Shown here: in pieces, positions 23,491 to 31,439 of the stretch | Numbering within the stretch: the stretch's first letter is position 1 | How the letters are laid out: each line of letters begins with the position of its first letter | NCBI GenBank assembly: GCA_030620095.1 | Contig: JAUTXW010000214.1 | Span: 1,616,001 to 1,680,000 of the forward strand | Origin: Kuschelorhynchus macadamiae | Taxonomy: Eukaryota > Arthropoda > Insecta > Coleoptera > Curculionidae | Length of the DNA stretch: 64,000 nucleotides | Direction: 5' to 3' | Program-made: the position numbers and the translations under genes | The notes under the pieces: generated by a model | The model's database searches: none | The model's input: the letters and a program-made list of their open reading frames with translations, nothing else | What the model was told of the DNA's origin: nothing

Positions 23491-24693
23491 TTATTCTATT
23501 ATATTGGCTTCTCGTAATTCTTCAATAATGGCATTAATCTCGTTAACGTGATTTGTATTACCAGCAGCCTGAGACGCAACTAGTAGCTCCAATCTCTCAA
23601 CCAATTCATTAGGATCATCCCAAAAAACGTAATCAATAGGATTGTTTGAAAGTTTCATAGACATTCCCTCCCCCTGTTTCAAAACATCATCATCAGTTGG
23701 ACTGGTATAATTACTCTCAGTTTTATTTATTATTGGTTCAATAAATTTTCTAAATTTCTTATTTTTACTTGATTTTACATTTTTGATAGCATTTGTTTTA
23801 AATAATATGTGAGTATAGTTCTTTGCGTCATCATTTGTATAGATGGTGGGAACATTCTGATTAAATAACAAGCCATATAATCCATTAGTGCCTTTATATT
23901 TTTTTCCTGCAATTATCAAATCAGCTCCATCGAAATCTATCGTTTTGTTACCGATAGAAAACCGTTCGATATCCTTATCAAACTTTACTTGGAATTTTCC
24001 ATCAGAATTACTACTATTTGGATCCTTTACAAACTTTTTGATGTACTTTAAAGGTAAACTATGATATTGATCAGAATAATCGGAAAATGATTTTTCTCTT
24101 ATAGTTTGATTTAGTGCTTTTTCATATTCCCTTTGTTTCCTAATTTCCTCTTCTTCGATTTCATCCTGCACGTTTTTTATTATTAATTTTCTAAGATTAT
24201 ATGGTTTCCGTGACGACGACGACGACGACGATGATTTTGTTGTGGAAGAAAATAATTTTCTTTTCATTTTTGGTGCAGTTTGATATGCATGTGTGATTTT
24301 GTTTCCTGTAGGAGTATCCTTAAACTCTAATGGGATAGAAGTGGAGGGTATAGGTTCCGACTCATTTTCCCCTTCACTATTATGGTCCCCAAAAAGTTTC
24401 TTCTCGTCATCTTTATCATCATCATCATCATAGTTATCGTCATCAGAAAATTGTTCCCTTCTTTTAAGTTCCGATATCAAACTTTCAGGAGTGTGCTTCT
24501 TTCGATCCAATTTGTTCTCAATCACCTCCAAATGTTTTGTTATAGGCTGAAATACATTCTCGTGGGCTATTTGTCCATGTTTTAAGATATCTAGTTTATT
24601 CTTTATATCTTTTCTCTTTGAAATTATTTTTTTCTTAACTGATTGATCTTTAGTTTTTTCCTTTTTATTTTTCGCGGTACGAGCAGGAGCCAT
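23491..24693 (-). CDS. Polinton protein upstream of integrase (DUF8207-like)
   Basis: A 400-residue protein with a charged, coiled N-terminal half (Lys-rich start, Asp/Glu runs and a Ser run around residues 140-160). A more conserved region follows at about 230-310: FSIGNKTIDFDGADLII, KYKGTNGLYGLLF and a YTHILFKTNA stretch. This NGLYGLLF...YTHIL.KTNA pattern is one I associate with a conserved, uncharacterised protein that lies next to the integrase in insect Polintons (recalled as DUF8207). The role is unknown. The position suggests a virion or integration cofactor. The short Asp and Ser runs come from GAT and GAC/GTC trinucleotide repeats. Confidence 0.65.
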   Translation of the reverse strand: MAPARTAKNKKEKTKDQSVKKKIISKRKDIKNKLDILKHGQIAHENVFQPITKHLEVIENKLDRKKHTPESLISELKRREQFSDDDNYDDDDDKDDEKKLFGDHNSEGENESEPIPSTSIPLEFKDTPTGNKITHAYQTAPKMKRKLFSSTTKSSSSSSSSRKPYNLRKLIIKNVQDEIEEEEIRKQREYEKALNQTIREKSFSDYSDQYHSLPLKYIKKFVKDPNSSNSDGKFQVKFDKDIERFSIGNKTIDFDGADLIIAGKKYKGTNGLYGLLFNQNVPTIYTNDDAKNYTHILFKTNAIKNVKSSKNKKFRKFIEPIINKTESNYTSPTDDDVLKQGEGMSMKLSNNPIDYVFWDDPNELVERLELLVASQAAGNTNHVNEINAIIEELREANIIE

Positions 24694-24751
24694 GATGATA
24701 ATGATGATGAACTTTCAACGTTCAACTATGTAATAATTTATAAAAGTGATA

Positions 24752-25456
24752 CTACAGATATATATATTTATCAAAACATAACCGATATCGACCTTCATCA
24801 ATTTTATTATCCTTAAATATAGATAGAAAACCAAATGGTTCTTTCCAACAGAATGAACATATGGTTTTAAAGCTGTCAAATGACATATCAGTACCAATAT
24901 GATCAGAGTATACATGATGTAAATTTAAGTCATCCTGTTTAAATAATATTAAGACGTTAGCATTGTCTCTTATCAAATGTTTGGGTATTTTTGCATATGT
25001 TTGACACAAGTAAAAACAGTCTATATTATTGTGACGTCCCATACTAAAATATTCTCTGATAACATCCTGTTTATCACACGCGACGTCATCAAATATGAAA
25101 ATTGAATTTGCTTTAGCGTCAGATGGAGATAATATTTGTTCACTATTATCGAATGCATAGTAACCGATTCCTTTTATTGGTTTTAATAATTTCTCTAAAT
25201 ACATATATTTAGGTTGATACAGAGACTTTGAATAGACGTAGACATTTTCAAATTTCAATCCATTGAGATGTTCAAGAAGGCTTAGCATGATATTGGTTTT
25301 TCCACAGTTTGAAGGTCCCGATATGATGCATCGTACAGTAGATGGTAATAATATACTGTGTTTAATATTTTTGTTTTTTTTCACATCATGATTATTTACT
25401 GTTAAAGATGTTCTTTGTTTCACAATTTTGATATGTTTCTTCTTTTTCTCCTCCAT
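24752..25456 (-). CDS. ATPase: FtsK/HerA-type genome-packaging ATPase (A32-like)
   Basis: A 234-residue P-loop ATPase. Walker A is GPSNCGKT at residues 47-54, Walker B is SIFIFDDV with the acidic pair at 123-124, and LCQTY near 155 matches the sensor Gln of the FtsK/HerA/A32 branch. Such proteins push viral DNA into preformed capsids in Polintons, adenovirus-like and poxvirus-like viruses. The length fits the family. Its 5' end faces the PLA2-domain gene across an 80-bp spacer that carries promoters in both directions. Confidence 0.93.
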   Translation of the reverse strand: MEEKKKKHIKIVKQRTSLTVNNHDVKKNKNIKHSILLPSTVRCIISGPSNCGKTNIMLSLLEHLNGLKFENVYVYSKSLYQPKYMYLEKLLKPIKGIGYYAFDNSEQILSPSDAKANSIFIFDDVACDKQDVIREYFSMGRHNNIDCFYLCQTYAKIPKHLIRDNANVLILFKQDDLNLHHVYSDHIGTDMSFDSFKTICSFCWKEPFGFLSIFKDNKIDEGRYRLCFDKYIYL

Positions 25457-25481
25457 GTTAAATATCCGATGTAAAACTAAT

Positions 25482-25516
25482 TATAAAGCCATAAGACGCT
25501 GTTATTTATATTCAGT
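25482..25516 (+). promoter_or_regulatory. Divergent promoter, forward core (TATA plus TCAGT)
   Basis: TATAAA at 25,482 and TCAGT at 25,512 lie about 32 bases apart and 20 bases before the PLA2-domain gene. On the opposite strand, TATAAATA (complement of 25,503-25,510) sits about 50 bases before the ATPase start. The 80-bp spacer therefore appears to be bidirectional. Confidence 0.65.
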
Positions 25517-25536
25517 CTTTATTTACTTCTTTTAAA

Positions 25537-26466
25537 ATGAGGTATTATTCGATTGATCGACAACAACAACAACAACAACGAACGATTAATGGGGAAGGTT
25601 TGTTAAACTCAATGATAAACAAACTTCCATTTGAATTACATCTTCCAGGGTATAACTATTGTGGTCCAGGAACTAAATTAGAGAAACGTTTACGACGTGG
25701 TGATAAAGGAATTAACCCGTTAGATGAAGCATGTAAAAATCATGATATTGCCTATTCACAATATCAAAACATATCAGATCGTAATGCGGCAGATAAAATT
25801 TTACTTAAACACGCTTTAAGCAGAATAAATTCATCGAATTCATCCTGGAAAGAAAAATTAGCCGCTGCAGGTATTTCACCTGCAATGCAAACTAAAATAA
25901 AGCTAGGTATGGGTACTAGCAGTGGGGATATAAGTTTGAGTAATAACCCCAATTTAAATCAGTCATACAATAGAGTCCATGATAAGAAGTATCTTAAAAC
26001 AATAATGGAACACAGTGTGAAGGCTATGCGTGATTATGTGAAAAAGATGGAGTTCTTGCTAAACAAACTCGAAAAAGTAAAAGGTCAAACTGGAAAGGTG
26101 TATCGAAAACAAGTCAAAAAGGGAACAAAAATTAAACAACAAAAATATGATAATTATCATGAGAAGAAAATAAAGGAAAAAATGAAATACCCTTCTAATT
26201 TTATTGAGAATGATGATGATGATAGGAAACGAAAGAACTTAGAGAACGAGATTGAACAAGATTTGCAACAACAACAACATCAAAATAGGGCACTCAAACG
26301 AAAGATAGATAACTCTGATGATAATATAATGGATAGGAAAAAATTAAAATTTGAAATAAATTCGCCAAACTTATCCAATAAGCGGAAATTAAACGATGAT
26401 GACGACGACGATAATTTTCATGAGGAATTTGCTAGTGGTCCATTGAAAAAAAAAGTTAAAAAATAG
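25537..26466 (+). CDS. Phospholipase A2-domain virion protein
   Basis: A 309-residue protein. Residues 31-80 form a parvovirus VP1-type PLA2 domain: the calcium loop YCGPG (41-45) and the catalytic His-Asp pair in CKNHD (H69, D70), with AY-x-x-Y after it. In parvoviruses this activity opens the endosomal membrane during entry, and the same domain is reported in adintovirus-like elements. The remaining two thirds is basic and low in complexity, with KRK motifs that look like nuclear localisation signals and Asp runs. It starts after a Gln run encoded by CAA repeats. The frame is intact. Confidence 0.88.
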   Translation: MRYYSIDRQQQQQQRTINGEGLLNSMINKLPFELHLPGYNYCGPGTKLEKRLRRGDKGINPLDEACKNHDIAYSQYQNISDRNAADKILLKHALSRINSSNSSWKEKLAAAGISPAMQTKIKLGMGTSSGDISLSNNPNLNQSYNRVHDKKYLKTIMEHSVKAMRDYVKKMEFLLNKLEKVKGQTGKVYRKQVKKGTKIKQQKYDNYHEKKIKEKMKYPSNFIENDDDDRKRKNLENEIEQDLQQQQHQNRALKRKIDNSDDNIMDRKKLKFEINSPNLSNKRKLNDDDDDDNFHEEFASGPLKKKVKK

Positions 26467-26535
26467 TATATATTTTCGTTTATCTGGCTTCAACGTTTAG
26501 TGTATTAAAAACTTTTCCAACAGAAAGTAGTAAAC

Positions 26536-26664
26536 ATGGCAGCAATTAAAAAAAGTAAACCTCGGAAGCAGAAAAGCAAAAAGGCAAAAAGACCAAAAGT
26601 TAGCGGGAAAAAAAAGAAGCAGTACAAAATTAAAAAGTTTTCAATCAGTTATGAAAAAGATTAA
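26536..26664 (+). CDS. Small, very basic protein (core-protein-like)
   Basis: A 42-residue protein of which about half the residues are Lys or Arg (KKSKPRKQKSKK at the start). The composition suggests a DNA-condensing virion core peptide such as the adenovirus small core proteins, but there is no specific motif. Its end overlaps the start of the next gene by 14 bases in another frame. It was found by reading from the ATG after taaac, since it is short. Confidence 0.5.
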   Translation: MAAIKKSKPRKQKSKKAKRPKVSGKKKKQYKIKKFSISYEKD

Positions 26665-27028
26665 AGGTACTATTTTAAATCAAAAACCATCCAATATTTA
26701 CGATGCTGTTAAGATAGCTATGAAAGCAGTTAATAATACTAAAATCAGACGGCCAAGAATAATTAAAATTCCAAAAACTGGAGGTTTTCTTCCTTTGATC
26801 CCTATTTTTGCGGGACTGAGTGCATTAGGTGCGTTAAGTGGAGGAGCTGCCGGCATCGCAAAGGCCGTATCTGATGCTCGTGCTGCCAAACAACAATTGC
26901 AAGAAAGCGAACGCCACAACAAGACGATGGAATCCATTGCATTGGGAAAAGGTCTCTTTTTAAAACCATACAAAACAGGTTTAGGCCTTTTTTTAGGAAA
27001 TCATCTCAGGAAAAAAAAATACCGATAA
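26651..27028 (+). CDS. pX/pVI-like hydrophobic virion protein
   Basis: A 125-residue protein with a basic N-terminus (KIRRPRIIKIPK). A long small-residue hydrophobic segment follows at about 44-72 (GGFLPLIPIFAGLSALGALS...), then an amphipathic helix (DARAAKQQLQESERHNKTMES) and a glycine-rich tail (GKGLFLKPYKTGLGLFLG). This architecture is conserved in adintovirus-like elements and is compared with adenovirus pX/pVI, the capsid-internal or membrane-active proteins cut by the viral protease. It ends at an A9 run, beyond which the protease frame is open without its own early ATG. Confidence 0.7.
   Translation: MKKIKGTILNQKPSNIYDAVKIAMKAVNNTKIRRPRIIKIPKTGGFLPLIPIFAGLSALGALSGGAAGIAKAVSDARAAKQQLQESERHNKTMESIALGKGLFLKPYKTGLGLFLGNHLRKKKYR
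27011..27019 (+). promoter_or_regulatory. A9 slippery run, possible -1 frameshift site
   Basis: Nine A residues at the end of the pX-like gene, read as AAA AAA AAA in its frame (a canonical A_AAA_AAA heptamer). A -1 slip here enters the protease frame, which is open from before the run to the protease stop. See findings; not demonstrated. Confidence 0.4.
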
Positions 27029-27402
27029 TCTTACCTAACCGTGCCTTAAGTAACTTTGATATTGAAAAGTATACTAAACTACTCAAAATACCCTATTTTC
27101 GAGGAGTGTTTATGAAGGATCGATTACCGAAGAAAATTTACCAAAACGAATCTGGTATTATCAATTTAGACAATTTTTCTGGACCGGGAACTCATTGGAC
27201 TGCTTATTGGAAACATAGAAATAATGTTTATTATTTTGATAGTTTTGGAAATTTAAAACCTCCTCTGGAAGTGTGTAAATATTTTAACTCTAATGGTATT
27301 TGTAACATATTTTATAATCATCGTTGTTACCAACCTTATGACTCGTTTATATGTGGTCACTTATGTCTGAAATTTTTGTATCATTCTGTAGATTTAGAAT
27401 AA
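27019..27402 (+). CDS. PRO: Adenain-like cysteine protease
   Basis: This virion-maturation protease has the adenain catalytic set: His in GTHWTAY, Asp in YYFDSFGN and Cys in ICGHLCLKF, in the correct order and spacing. The conserved N-terminal part (LSNFDIEKY, PYFRGVFM) begins near 27,040, but this part contains no ATG. The first ATG, at 27,112, would remove it. Expression may therefore come from frameshifting on the A9 run at the end of the previous gene or from a non-AUG start. The start given here is the first codon after the run. The length fits adenain only if the upstream part is included. Confidence 0.85.
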   Translation: MPIILPNRALSNFDIEKYTKLLKIPYFRGVFMKDRLPKKIYQNESGIINLDNFSGPGTHWTAYWKHRNNVYYFDSFGNLKPPLEVCKYFNSNGICNIFYNHRCYQPYDSFICGHLCLKFLYHSVDLE

Positions 27403-27468
27403 ATACCAATATAACTATAGTTTTTGTTTTATTTAATGTAAATACTTTGATCCGAAAAGTAGTTAAAC

Positions 27469-28167
27469 ATGTCTTATACGTTTACCTTATCGGGAACGGA
27501 GTCTGTACTTTCAACCAAAATTTATCCACCCATTGTTTTGAATGAAAACGAAAATTATATTTTGGGTTTAATAAATTTTGAAAGTTACAACTCAATTCCT
27601 AACATTGATAGTAGCAGTAACAATTTTCATTGTGGAGATGAGCACGTTGTTATACCTGAAGGATCCTACGAAATTAGCGATATTCAAAAATATTTGACGA
27701 CGTATCTGAGATTTCATTCAAAAGAAAAGGATCCAATCACACTCCGTTTGGAAGCGAACCATAACACTTTACAGTGTGAAATCAAATGTAACCGTAAAAT
27801 TGATTTCAGCAAAGAAAATTCAATTAGCAGTTTACTGGGATTCGGTAGCAAGCAACTCGAGCCCAATAAAAGACACATTTCCGATAATCCTGTAAATATA
27901 TTTAAAGTGAATTCAATATGTATAGAATGTAATCTAGTGACAAATTCCTATAATAATGGAGATTTAGTTCATATTATCCATTTGTTTTATCCAACAGTGC
28001 CACCAGGTTTCAAAATAGTCGAGAAGCCATCGAATGTTATTTATCTACCAATCAGCACACGATATATCGATGAGATAATCCTTAAAATAACTGATCAGGA
28101 TAAGAAATTAGTCAATTTCAGAAACGAGCTAGTAACGATAAGGTTACATTTGAAGCGAATTCTTTAA
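27469..28167 (+). CDS. Minor capsid (penton-like, single jelly-roll) protein
   Basis: A 232-residue protein in the position of the Polinton penton gene, immediately before the major capsid region. Marks I associate with this family are SLLGFGSK in the middle, NSYNNG, the FYPTVPPGFKIVEKP block, an IYLPI strand and a C-terminal ITDQDKKLVNFR...VTIRLHLK. The predicted fold is a single vertical jelly roll occupying capsid vertices. The stop is separated by one base from the next start, pointing to coupled expression. Confidence 0.82.
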   Translation: MSYTFTLSGTESVLSTKIYPPIVLNENENYILGLINFESYNSIPNIDSSSNNFHCGDEHVVIPEGSYEISDIQKYLTTYLRFHSKEKDPITLRLEANHNTLQCEIKCNRKIDFSKENSISSLLGFGSKQLEPNKRHISDNPVNIFKVNSICIECNLVTNSYNNGDLVHIIHLFYPTVPPGFKIVEKPSNVIYLPISTRYIDEIILKITDQDKKLVNFRNELVTIRLHLKRIL

Positions 28168-28168
28168 A

Positions 28169-28366
28169 ATGGTTTTTCTGTATAATCATAATTCTTTAAA
28201 TATACCAAAGGACTCGTTTGAAAATTGTCATAAAACCCAATTAGATGAACAGACAACTATTAGTTCCACCAGAACGTTTAAGGAGTTAACATCTAAAAAC
28301 AAACGTGTACTACTCTCACTGGGATTCAGTTTACAGGAGGACGAGAAGAAGAAAAATCAAAATTAA
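28169..28366 (+). CDS. Small protein between minor and major capsid genes
   Basis: A 65-residue protein starting one base after the penton stop. Its C-terminal half (FKELTSKNKRVLLSLGFSL) resembles a short LT-x-x-N-x-x-F/L-L-x-SLGF motif that I recall from small proteins at this position in insect Polintons. The function is unknown. The location suggests a virion component. Confidence 0.6.
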   Translation: MVFLYNHNSLNIPKDSFENCHKTQLDEQTTISSTRTFKELTSKNKRVLLSLGFSLQEDEKKKNQN

Positions 28367-28477
28367 AAATTGGAAAATTACAAAGATTTTGGTGTAGTTT
28401 TAAATTACGGATTACTACAAGTTTAGAAAGAATTTTTATTATATTAGTTTGCAAGTGTAGATATAGGCACAAAGACA

Positions 28478-29701
28478 ATGAGTTATAACATGTTAAAAGT
28501 GGGAGAAAATGTGCTAAATGATGACTCAATCATAAATTATCAATACCATACACATCAACCTTATTCCTCAACAACTCTAAACAATAACGATGAAATTAGA
28601 ATACCAATACAAACACAAGATTTATACACGTTACCGAGTCAAAGCTTTTTATACATTGAAGGAAAGTTGCTTAAAAACGATAATACCTATAGTGATAATG
28701 TAACTTTTATCAATAACGGAATTGTTCATTTGTTTGATGAAATTCGCTATGAACTAGGAGGAGTGGTTATCGATCGGGTTCGAAATCCCGGCATAGCCAC
28801 AACAATGAAAGGTTACGTATCATTTTCGAAAGCTGAATATTTAGCACTTCAGAATGCTGGATGGGATTGTGAAGACAATCCAAAAATTTTGGATGGTAAC
28901 GGTAGTTTTAATGTTTGTATTCCGCTAAAAATGTTGATGGGTTTTACGGAGGATTTTCATAAGATAATCATGAATATTCGTCAAGAATTAATATTAATTA
29001 GAAGCAATTCTGATACAGAGGGAATTATGCAAAAAAATGACAAAAAGGAAACCTATAAAGTTACACTGAGTAAGATATTGTGGAAAATGCCTCATGTTAC
29101 CGTTAGTGATACTCAAAAATTACGTTTACTTAAACAATTTGAAAGTAACAGGGAATTAACGATTGCTTTCAGAAGTTGGGAACTACATGAATACCCACAA
29201 CTGCAGCAAAGCAAAAACCACACATGGGCAGTGAAATCATCAAATCAATTGGAGAAGCCTCGTTTTATCATCATTGGTTTTCAAACTGGTGTGAAAAATA
29301 ATATTGCGAAAAATGCGAGTCATTTTCAGCATTGCAGTTTATTAAATTTGAAGGTGTATTTGAACTCTGATATGTTTCCATACGATAATCTAAATTTGGA
29401 CTTTGATAACAATAAATATGCGCTTGCGTATGAAATGTATCAACAATTTCAAAAATCCTATTATTATAAAAATCAGAGTGATCCGTGTTATGACCCAACA
29501 ACATACAAGACTAAAGCAGCATTAATTGTTGTTGACTGTTCACGTCAAGGTGAAGACATCCTAAAAGGTGGAGCTGTTGATATTCGCATTGAATTCGAAA
29601 CAACTAAAACAATAACAAACAATACCTCAGCATTCTGTTTGATTCTGCACGATCGTTTAGTCAAATACAATCCTTTAACCAGTACAGTTAAAGTATATTA
29701 A
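28478..29701 (+). CDS. MCP: Major capsid protein (double jelly-roll)
   Basis: A 407-residue protein with the features of Polinton/adintovirus major capsid proteins. An N-terminal region (DDSIINYQYHTHQPY) leads into the first beta barrel (SFLYIEGKL, VHLFDEIRYELGG). A central part has IPLKMLMGF and a second barrel includes WELHEYPQL, RFIIIGFQT and LNLKVYLNSDMFPYD. The strand AFCLILHDRLVKYNP closes the protein. It builds the pseudo-hexagonal trimers of the icosahedral shell. The frame is intact. Confidence 0.9.
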   Translation: MSYNMLKVGENVLNDDSIINYQYHTHQPYSSTTLNNNDEIRIPIQTQDLYTLPSQSFLYIEGKLLKNDNTYSDNVTFINNGIVHLFDEIRYELGGVVIDRVRNPGIATTMKGYVSFSKAEYLALQNAGWDCEDNPKILDGNGSFNVCIPLKMLMGFTEDFHKIIMNIRQELILIRSNSDTEGIMQKNDKKETYKVTLSKILWKMPHVTVSDTQKLRLLKQFESNRELTIAFRSWELHEYPQLQQSKNHTWAVKSSNQLEKPRFIIIGFQTGVKNNIAKNASHFQHCSLLNLKVYLNSDMFPYDNLNLDFDNNKYALAYEMYQQFQKSYYYKNQSDPCYDPTTYKTKAALIVVDCSRQGEDILKGGAVDIRIEFETTKTITNNTSAFCLILHDRLVKYNPLTSTVKVY

Positions 29702-29731
29702 ATTTCAAAGTGTGAAAAGTAAAACGTCAGT
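29694..29731 (+). promoter_or_regulatory. Core promoter of the DIQGF-2 gene
   Basis: TATATTAAA overlaps the major capsid stop codon, and TCAGT at 29,727 lies about 35 bases downstream, giving an arthropod TATA-initiator pair. An AGC trinucleotide run (29,769-29,786) lies in the leader. Confidence 0.5.
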
Positions 29732-29811
29732 CATCGATTGTTCGCGGTAAAAGGTGGAGTAGTCTCAGCAGCAGCAGCAGCAGCAGTATAGTGAACGTTT
29801 TGTAAAGAGTC

Positions 29812-30366
29812 ATGTTTGTAATAGATATACAAGGATTTCAATATGGCAGCTCAACTTTTTTGTGCAAGGAAATTGCAATTCTTAATACCTCAAATAAAAA
29901 TTATAAACATGCTTCAGTTAAACTTCCTTTTGAATTATACTTTTGCAAAGACCAAATTAGAAATCACATGAAATGGTTAACCAACAACGTACATGGCTTG
30001 GAATGGTCAAACGATGCTTTTGAAAATTTGGAATATGAAAATCTGACTGAGTTTATAAAAGATTTTATTAATGAAGAAAATGGATATGACACTGTGGACT
30101 CTTGGAATAACGACTACACCGACAATATCATTGCAGTAAAGGGAAATCAGAAATTGGAGTGGTTGACCCGATTATTGTTCAAAACAAATTACACCGTTAT
30201 TGATTTGGAAACAAGAGGATGTCCACCCTTGGCCGAATTACAAAATATATTCAAGTCATATCGTTGTCAGCAACATGATAGTAACACATTAAATTGTACC
30301 TTGGAAAACGTATTTAATTTATATCATTGGAATATATTTAAATGTAGAAATTGTAATGAAGATTGA
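29812..30366 (+). CDS. DIQGF-family protein 2
   Basis: A 184-residue paralogue of the protein at 21,978. It has VIDIQGF (Asp5), KEIAIL, HGLEW, IAVKGNQKLEWL and a C-terminal C...H/C cluster ending CRNCNED. It adds an acidic insert between the HGLEW and VKG blocks and a clearer IDLETRGCPPLAEL segment, where a DLE acidic pair follows the VKG block. The two copies bracket the integrase-to-capsid block. Both copies keep the same residues, so these are probably functional. A nuclease-like fold is a hypothesis only. Confidence 0.6.
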   Translation: MFVIDIQGFQYGSSTFLCKEIAILNTSNKNYKHASVKLPFELYFCKDQIRNHMKWLTNNVHGLEWSNDAFENLEYENLTEFIKDFINEENGYDTVDSWNNDYTDNIIAVKGNQKLEWLTRLLFKTNYTVIDLETRGCPPLAELQNIFKSYRCQQHDSNTLNCTLENVFNLYHWNIFKCRNCNED

Positions 30367-30410
30367 AATAAAAAACTAAAATATTATGTAAATTGTATTT
30401 ATTCAAATCG

Positions 30411-31067
30411 TTATCCTACTTTTAGACATGTTATTTTTTTCAGACATATCATTGCTAAGGTGTCTACATTCAATCCATTTTCAAGGCGTCTTTCTATATA
30501 TTTATCACGACGATTAAGATTTCTTGGAATACAATTTTCAATTTTCTTCATTTGATTAATTTGAATTGTATGTAACGAATTATTTTGCCTAAATAAAGCA
30601 GTTTTACATATATCTAAATCAAAATTAGTTATCGTATGTATAATTAGTTCTTCAAAAGTTAAATGGTTAGAGTTTTCTTTCAAAAATATCAATTGTAATA
30701 AAAAACCTTTTTTGACGACAACATTTCGTAAGAAAAATTTTGTTGAGTAATTATTTACAGTTGTTATACTTTGTACACTTCTATAACCATTTTCCTTAAG
30801 TTTCTCTATCAGTATATTTAAAATCAATAAACATACCGCTTCACATACAGGACTAAGTTCAATAAACATGTCAATATCTGCGTAAGTTTTGGTTCGACCT
30901 ACTAAATAACTAGGATAACCACCGGCTACAAAGGATCTGCACGGACAAGATTTTAGTAATAGGTTAATGATTTTTACCTCATCCAGAACCTCAGCAACAA
31001 TCACATCATGTAATGATTTTGAAGTCCAACACTTTTTTAAGCTTAGGTAATTATAACCTTCTATCAA
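30411..31067 (-). CDS. Pol-beta-type nucleotidyltransferase-fold protein
   Basis: A 218-residue protein. VAGGYPSYL (GG at 49-50) followed by ADIDMF (Asp64, Asp66) fits the GG...DxD signature of nucleotidyltransferases. A later NFDLDICK has a third acidic residue in the right place, a pattern I recall from related proteins of large DNA viruses. The substrate is unknown; nucleotide transfer to RNA, protein or nucleotides are all possible. The gene converges with the DIQGF-2 gene (45 bp between stops). Confidence 0.65.
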   Translation of the reverse strand: MIEGYNYLSLKKCWTSKSLHDVIVAEVLDEVKIINLLLKSCPCRSFVAGGYPSYLVGRTKTYADIDMFIELSPVCEAVCLLILNILIEKLKENGYRSVQSITTVNNYSTKFFLRNVVVKKGFLLQLIFLKENSNHLTFEELIIHTITNFDLDICKTALFRQNNSLHTIQINQMKKIENCIPRNLNRRDKYIERRLENGLNVDTLAMICLKKITCLKVG

Positions 31068-31148
31068 AGTTAGTTGATTTTTCTGTAATAAAAGAATAAA
31101 TATACTATTCTAACTGTATTTAAATCTGAAAAAAGAACACTAAAATTA

Positions 31149-31381
31149 CTAAAATGAATTTACATTTGTTTGTTCTAGTTGTTGTTGTTGTTGTTGCTCT
31201 TCATCCTCGCTGGAGGAATAGACCTCCTCCACAGTCAACTTTTGCCGTTTCGACGACGACGACGACGGCAACGACGACGACGACGATGATGTTGATGGTA
31301 ATATTCGTCGTTGTTGCTCACTAACAGTTGTTTCCACATCCTCGTCCACAAGATTAAATCTGAACCGTTTTACCACTCTTT
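31149..31381 (-). pseudogene. Hypothetical Polinton gene, 3' part, split by retrotransposon
   Basis: About 75 codons. A short basic start (VKRFRFNL) leads into VDEDVETTV, a long Ser run encoded by GTC/GAC-type repeats, KRQK and a Glu/Gln-rich tail. The upstream part of the same frame continues at 36,708-36,876 beyond the R1-like insertion. Low complexity prevents a family call. It could be a nuclear regulatory protein, going by the basic and acidic Ser-rich composition, but nothing specific supports this. Confidence 0.55.
31368..31381. repeat. Target-site duplication of the R1-like element, left copy
   Basis: TTTTACCACTCTTT, identical to 36,694-36,707. The exact boundary is uncertain by a few T residues on each side. 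Confidence 0.85.
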
Positions 31382-31383
31382 TT

Positions 31384-31439
31384 AGCTTTGCGCAGTGGCA
31401 TTATCGTAACCGATGAAGTTTATCTGAGGTGCGATTATT
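31384..31439 (+). ncRNA. U4 spliceosomal snRNA, 5' domain fragment (nt 1-56)
   Basis: Fifty-six bases match the vertebrate U4 sequence I recall, at 50 positions starting with nucleotide 1 (AGCTTTGCGCAGTGGCA). They cover stem II, the 5' stem-loop with its K-turn, and the start of stem I. Four of the six differences form two compensated pairs (26/47 G-C to A-T and 34/42 G-C to A-T), so the source was a functional arthropod U4. The match stops abruptly at GATTATT. It sits between the target duplication (plus two T) and the retrotransposon leader. It is a fragment, not a working U4 gene. Confidence 0.88.

Noticed and set aside
24180..24240. GAC-run as a regulatory repeat
   Set aside because: It encodes the Ser run of the 400-residue Polinton protein and has counterparts in other genes of the element (31,240-31,290), so codon-repeat slippage explains it.
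31384..31439. A functional U4 snRNA gene
   Set aside because: Only the first 56 of about 140 nucleotides are present; no Sm site or 3' stem-loop and no snRNA promoter upstream, since the flanking sequence is the interrupted Polinton gene.
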